NCBI GenBank assembly: GCA_937876985.1
Contig: CALEFT010000030.1
Coordinates: forward strand, 1 to 15,157
Direction of reading: 5' to 3'
DNA length: 15,157 nucleotides
From: an uncultured Clostridia bacterium
GTDB lineage: Bacteria; Bacillota; Clostridia; Saccharofermentanales; Saccharofermentanaceae
Program-made: the position numbers and the translations under genes
Notes under the pieces: generated by a model
Databases searched by the model: none
The model's input: only the letters and a program-made list of their open reading frames with translations
Told to the model about the DNA's origin: nothing
Shown here: positions 13,657-15,157 of the stretch, one piece after another
Numbering within the stretch: position 1 is the stretch's first letter
Layout of the letters: each line of letters starts with the position of its first letter

Positions 13657-14905
13657 GTAAATCCTCCCCTCTGTAGCGTGCGATAGCCGCAACGTCCTTG
13701 TCTCCGCGTCCAGAAATCGTAACCACGATAATCTTGTCCTTGTCAAGCGTCGGCGCAAGTCTTCTCGCAAAAGCCACCGCGTGCGACGACTCAATAGCAG
13801 GAATGATTCCCTCTACTCTCGACAAATACTCAAAAGCCTCAACCGCCTCCGTGTCCGTAACAGGAACATAATCCGCCCTGCCCCTCTCGAAAAGCATCGC
13901 ATGCTCAGGACCAACACCCGGATAATCAAGTCCAGCCGAAATCGAATATACTGGCGCAATCTGTCCATTCTCATCCTGACAGAAATACGACTTCATGCCA
14001 TGGAAAATACCAACACTACCAGTCGTAATAGTGGCAGCTGTCTCCTTTGTCTCCGGCCCCTTACCAGCCGCCTCACATCCGATTAGCTGCACCTCCTCAT
14101 CATCGATAAAATGATAGAACGAACCAATCGCATTACTACCACCACCAACGCAAGCCATTACCACATCAGGAAGACGACCCTCCGCCTTCATTATCTGTGA
14201 CTTAATCTCTTTAGAAATTACTGCCTGAAAATCTCTAACAATAGTCGGAAACGGATGTGGACCCATAACGGAACCAAGACAATAGTGTGTATCCTCAATA
14301 TTCTTACACCAATAACCAAAAGCCTCTGACACAGCATCCTTAAGCGTAGCCGTACCAGACTTAACTACATGCACACTTGCACCAAGAAGCTTCATTCGAT
14401 ACACATTAAGTGCCTGTCTAATTGTATCCTCTTCTCCCATGAAAATCTCAGCTTCCATATCAAGAAGTGCTGCAGCCGTTGCAGTTGCAACACCATGCTG
14501 ACCAGCACCAGTCTCAGCAATTAGCTTCTTCTTACCCATCTTCTTAGCAAGCAAAGCCTGTCCAAGAACATTATTAATCTTATGTGAGCCCGTGTGATTA
14601 AGGTCTTCACGCTTCAAATAAATCTTCGCGCCACCCAAGTCCTCTGTCATCTTCTTAGCAAAATATAGCTCACTTGGTCTACCAGCATACGTGTCTAGTA
14701 GTTTCTTGAGTTCTGCTTGGAATTTCTTATCCTTAGAATACTTCTCGTATGCCTCCTCAAGCTCAAGCAACGCATTCATTAACATCTCAGGAACATACTG
14801 TCCGCCAAAATTGTCGAATCTACCCTTAGGGCCGTTATCTATAACCGCCATCTTAGCTGTTTTCTTAGGTTTTTCTGTTGAATTTTTTGATGAAATATCA
14901 CTCAT
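13649..14905 (-). CDS. trpB: Tryptophan synthase beta chain
   Basis: TrpB condenses indole with L-serine to tryptophan using PLP. All key sites are present, numbered from the longer start: EDLNHTGSHKINN with PLP-lysine 114, AETGAGQHGVA with the catalytic Glu136, the PLP-phosphate loop GGGSNA, and the C-terminal SGRGDKD. The core from GRFDNFGGQYVPE is normal in length and character (TrpB1 type, the form that pairs with TrpA). I chose the ATG at 14905 because ATGAGGAC gives it a ribosome site. An ATG at 14920 would add five residues with a poor site. Residues before the core form a Lys/Ser-rich leader of about 25. The stop overlaps trpA by 8 nt. No other trp gene is nearby, suggesting use of external indole or a scattered pathway. 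Confidence 0.97.
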   Translation of the reverse strand: MSDISSKNSTEKPKKTAKMAVIDNGPKGRFDNFGGQYVPEMLMNALLELEEAYEKYSKDKKFQAELKKLLDTYAGRPSELYFAKKMTEDLGGAKIYLKREDLNHTGSHKINNVLGQALLAKKMGKKKLIAETGAGQHGVATATAAALLDMEAEIFMGEEDTIRQALNVYRMKLLGASVHVVKSGTATLKDAVSEAFGYWCKNIEDTHYCLGSVMGPHPFPTIVRDFQAVISKEIKSQIMKAEGRLPDVVMACVGGGSNAIGSFYHFIDDEEVQLIGCEAAGKGPETKETAATITTGSVGIFHGMKSYFCQDENGQIAPVYSISAGLDYPGVGPEHAMLFERGRADYVPVTDTEAVEAFEYLSRVEGIIPAIESSHAVAFARRLAPTLDKDKIIVVTISGRGDKDVAAIARYRGEDLHE

Positions 14906-14941
14906 ATCGATTGTCCTCATAAGCTCAAATCAGTAACTATG

Positions 14942-14950
14942 AGTATATCA
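14942..14950 (-). promoter_or_regulatory. Extended -10 promoter of trpBA
   Basis: On the minus strand TGTGATATACT contains TGA-TATACT (14950-14942 with the TG), an extended -10 element about 22-37 nt before the trpB starts. No strong -35 sits at 17 nt. An inverted repeat CTCATA/TATGAG (14916-14921 and 14938-14943) spans the start site and could be an operator. No leader peptide with Trp codons, T-box or terminator is seen between here and trpB. Confidence 0.5.
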
Positions 14951-15068
14951 CAAACACCATCTCATAATCACTAACAATTCTTCTTGACTTTTATTATAGA
15001 AAGGACTTTTTACGTCCATTGTGAGATAGAATTTGATAGGTTCCATACTAATTAGGCACAAACGCTTC

Positions 15069-15122
15069 CGTCAACAGTTTTGTCAACAAAAACAGGTCAA
15101 TATGTTGACAGATTTGTTGACA
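15069..15122. promoter_or_regulatory. Regularly spaced inverted TGTTGACA boxes
   Basis: CGTCAACA (15069-15076) and TGTCAACA (15081-15088) are mirrored by TGTTGACA (15103-15110) and TGTTGACA (15115-15122). Boxes within each arm start exactly 12 nt apart. The two 20-nt arms match at 16 of 20 positions across a 14-nt centre, which holds a half-matching GGTCAATA. Each box is itself nearly palindromic (TGT-N2-ACA). This looks like a multi-dimer operator or another protein-binding array. It lies about 150 nt upstream of trpB and may instead serve a gene beyond the window end; its TTGACA strings could also act as -35 boxes. Confidence 0.55.
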
Positions 15123-15157
15123 AATATAGGCTAGACTTTTATCAGCAGATAGTTCAC

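Noticed and set aside
13657..13794. Upstream extension of the trpA frame (46 extra residues)
   Set aside because: It lies wholly within trpB in another frame, is Arg-rich and has no ribosome site, whereas the ATG at 13656 has a strong one.
14948..15060. Possible T-box or Trp attenuator upstream of trpB
   Set aside because: ATGGAACC resembles part of the T-box core, but the GCG end, the specifier stem and a downstream terminator are missing, and no short Trp-rich leader peptide is seen.
1..15157. CRISPR array, insertion sequence, prophage or defence system
   Set aside because: No repeat-spacer structure, transposase, integrase or recognised defence gene is present on either strand.

Overview
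The window looks like chromosomal DNA from a low-to-mid GC anaerobic member of the Bacillota, probably a Clostridia/Lachnospiraceae-type organism. The reasons are strong Shine-Dalgarno sites before most genes, sigma-A-type promoters, rho-independent terminators, an AzlCD exporter, a clostridial-style TrpB, a FliB-like Cys-rich protein and a yybP-ykoY-type manganese riboswitch. The exact genus cannot be told from the sequence. No transposase, integrase, phage gene or CRISPR array is visible.

Layout. 1-204: tRNA-Ser(GGA) on the minus strand, with its own TTGACA-N17-TAAAAT promoter and a long hairpin terminator. 376-2060: a plus-strand operon of a lipoprotein followed by overlapping azlC and azlD (branched-chain amino acid export). 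2133-4076: a monocistronic, heavily codon-biased GTP-type PEP carboxykinase gene (pckG) with promoter and terminator. 4119-4708: a GNAT acetyltransferase with a tandem repeat at its promoter. 4795-4904: an orphan perfect promoter followed by a terminator between convergent genes, a candidate small RNA. 4929-6129: a CaCA-family cation exchanger on the minus strand behind a yybP-ykoY-type leader with an overlapping terminator. 6196-6738: a second GNAT protein. 6774-7391: tRNA-Thr(GGT) and a CBS-pair protein (minus). 7464-10148: manA and a sialate O-acetylesterase-like SGNH protein (minus). 10272-12364: a divergent two-gene operon of a CE2-like SGNH esterase and a FliB-like Cys-cluster protein with a TTG start. 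12363-15122: a trpB-trpA operon (minus), its terminator, and an upstream region carrying regularly spaced inverted TGTTGACA boxes.

How the genes work together. manA plus two different SGNH-type esterases suggest intracellular handling of acetylated sugars feeding glycolysis, and PckG links the PEP and oxaloacetate pools. trpB and trpA stand alone, without trpEGDCF in view. TrpB looks canonical. TrpA keeps its catalytic Glu but has lost the glycines and serine that hold the substrate phosphate, and it carries a ~160-residue low-complexity and charged N-terminal extension. This resembles an indole-salvage arrangement in which TrpA only activates TrpB.

The least expected signal is a dispersed DNA word. 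CGAAAAGC occurs 10 times on the two strands (about 0.5 expected), in both intergenic and coding DNA and in several reading frames. Some copies share an extended form of about 19 bases. Its density resembles that of DNA uptake sequences or Chi-like sites.
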